From Agarilytica sp033852165 (lineage in GTDB: Bacteria; Pseudomonadota; Gammaproteobacteria; Pseudomonadales; Cellvibrionaceae): a stretch of 64,000 nucleotides of DNA. Shown here in pieces: positions 63,500 to 64,000 of the stretch; position 1 is the stretch's first letter; each line of letters opens with the position of its first letter. Location of the stretch: positions 96,012 through 160,011 of the forward strand of contig JAWSUZ010000023.1 of the NCBI GenBank assembly GCA_033852165.1. Reading direction: 5' to 3'. The translations under genes and the position numbers were made by a program. The notes beneath the pieces are model-generated. The model was not told the origin of the DNA. It worked only from the letters and a program-made list of their open reading frames with translations, and ran no database searches.

Positions 63500-63853
63500 A
63501 TGCAGCCCGAAGCAAAGTTCTCCATGGGGCATGAAGCCGTAGGACGTTGGCTAACGGAGGAGTTAGGAAAAAACCGGGATTCTATTGAGGCCCTACTCCA
63601 AACGATAACTAAAATCGAAAAAAACGAAATCCGAAAGAAATCAATAGAGGGTAAAGAGTTTATTTTACGAATAGATAGAGATGAAGTTGAGATCGTAGCC
63701 CTAGCCTTGGACGGAGACATAGGCTCAGATTTTGATACACAGGATGATATCCCTGAAGATACCAATTTGTATAACGAGGAAATGAGGGCGGAATGTGGTT
63801 TGCCCGACTTCAAGCACGCGGTTGAATCTTGGCAGGCGTTTATTTGCAGGTAA
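63500..63853 (+). CDS. YacL/UPF0231-family protein, probably with N-terminal frameshift
   Basis: A 117-aa protein with SMGHEAVGRWLTEEL near the N-terminus and YNEEMRAECGLPDF near the C-terminus, matching the UPF0231 family (E. coli YacL). Function of the family is unknown. In the family the protein starts MDYEF about 17 residues before SMGHE. Here a GTG at 63472 reads MDFKFYK in another frame and stops at once; adding two A in the AAA near 63488-63492 would restore that start. So the real start may be 63472. Weak AAGAG ribosome site precedes it. Confidence 0.75.
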   Translation: MQPEAKFSMGHEAVGRWLTEELGKNRDSIEALLQTITKIEKNEIRKKSIEGKEFILRIDRDEVEIVALALDGDIGSDFDTQDDIPEDTNLYNEEMRAECGLPDFKHAVESWQAFICR

Positions 63854-64000
63854 ACGCCTACGCCTGCTCTTATGTAAATGAGCCCCCAATAAACTAGCGT
63901 AGCTGTGAATTAACCCCACCAACACACATTAATGGGAGTTTTTAATCAAACTTGTTAATGGAGCGACCATTTACACCCCTTGGATTCAACTCTGAAGTGC
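63854..64000. other. Right-edge sequence, no feature seen
   Basis: The last 147 bases show no open frame of note, repeat or RNA gene. A gene may begin beyond the window. Confidence 0.4.

Noticed and set aside
1..64000. CRISPR array, rRNA, tRNA or complete insertion sequence
   Set aside because: I looked for regularly spaced direct repeats, tRNA-like TTCRA loops with paired ends, and transposase-like reading frames, and found none.

Overview
The window reads as chromosomal DNA of a marine-type gammaproteobacterium. The order rpsB-tsf-pyrH-frr-uppS-cdsA-dxr-rseP-bamA-skp-lpxD-fabZ-lpxA-lpxB-rnhB is the classical gammaproteobacterial cluster. The order dapA-bamC-(MBL hydrolase)-purC, a long-type DapD and FabV as enoyl-ACP reductase point towards the Pseudomonas/Cellvibrionales side. 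A Saccharophagus/Teredinibacter-like host is my inference, not something shown by a marker gene. I saw no rRNA, tRNA, CRISPR array, prophage or complete insertion sequence.

Layout. 1-1630 (minus): the start of guaA and all of guaB, with a recognisable sigma70 promoter. 1846-4797 (plus): xseA, a lone ABC ATPase and a membrane-anchored hypothetical. 4859-20839 (minus): a PilZ protein, then the envelope/lipid A/translation cluster. 21158-21430: a small secreted protein. 21734-33866 (plus): map, glnD, dapC, nth, a GGDEF-EAL protein, an ArsC/Spx-like protein, dapD, dapE, moaC-moaD-moaE and a small membrane protein. 33960-38055 (minus): rsmJ, a repeat-rich spacer, then TonB, an M56 peptidase fused to a TonB domain, and a BlaI-type repressor. 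38492-43422 (plus): an LRR lipoprotein and a two-gene RND efflux pump. 43675-52014 (minus): PilZ, purC, an MBL hydrolase, bamC, dapA, lpxL-like, a Tas-like aldo-keto reductase and fabV. 52200-63853 (mostly plus): miaE, a glycosyltransferase-like protein, a degenerate GGDEF membrane protein, a frameshifted TauE/SafE exporter, a CPBP protein, a TonB-dependent siderophore receptor whose N-terminal signalling domain is split off by a frameshift, a VOC protein (minus), hrpB and a YacL/UPF0231 protein.

How the genes work together. Lipid A synthesis (lpxA/B/D, an lpxL-like gene), outer-membrane assembly (bamA, bamC, skp, rseP), lysine/diaminopimelate synthesis (dapA, dapC, dapD, dapE) and isoprenoid/undecaprenyl synthesis (dxr, uppS) all feed envelope building. 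Two PilZ proteins, an apparently intact GGDEF-EAL enzyme and a degenerate GGDEF protein indicate cyclic-di-GMP signalling.

Best candidates for something unusual: (1) a BlaI / M56-peptidase::TonB / TonB operon with three matching 16-bp operator-like palindromes upstream; (2) a canonical EF-hand calcium loop inside loop 6 of BamA; (3) a pair of inverted, modular MITE-like elements whose terminal stems differ in sequence between copies but stay paired within each copy; (4) two strong hairpins with the same TTTAAGC loop inside one degenerate GGDEF gene; (5) a cluster of DnaA-box-like sites in a 623-bp spacer. Three frameshifts between 56 and 63.5 kb all shift frame in the same direction, so sequence error must be excluded before calling pseudogenes.
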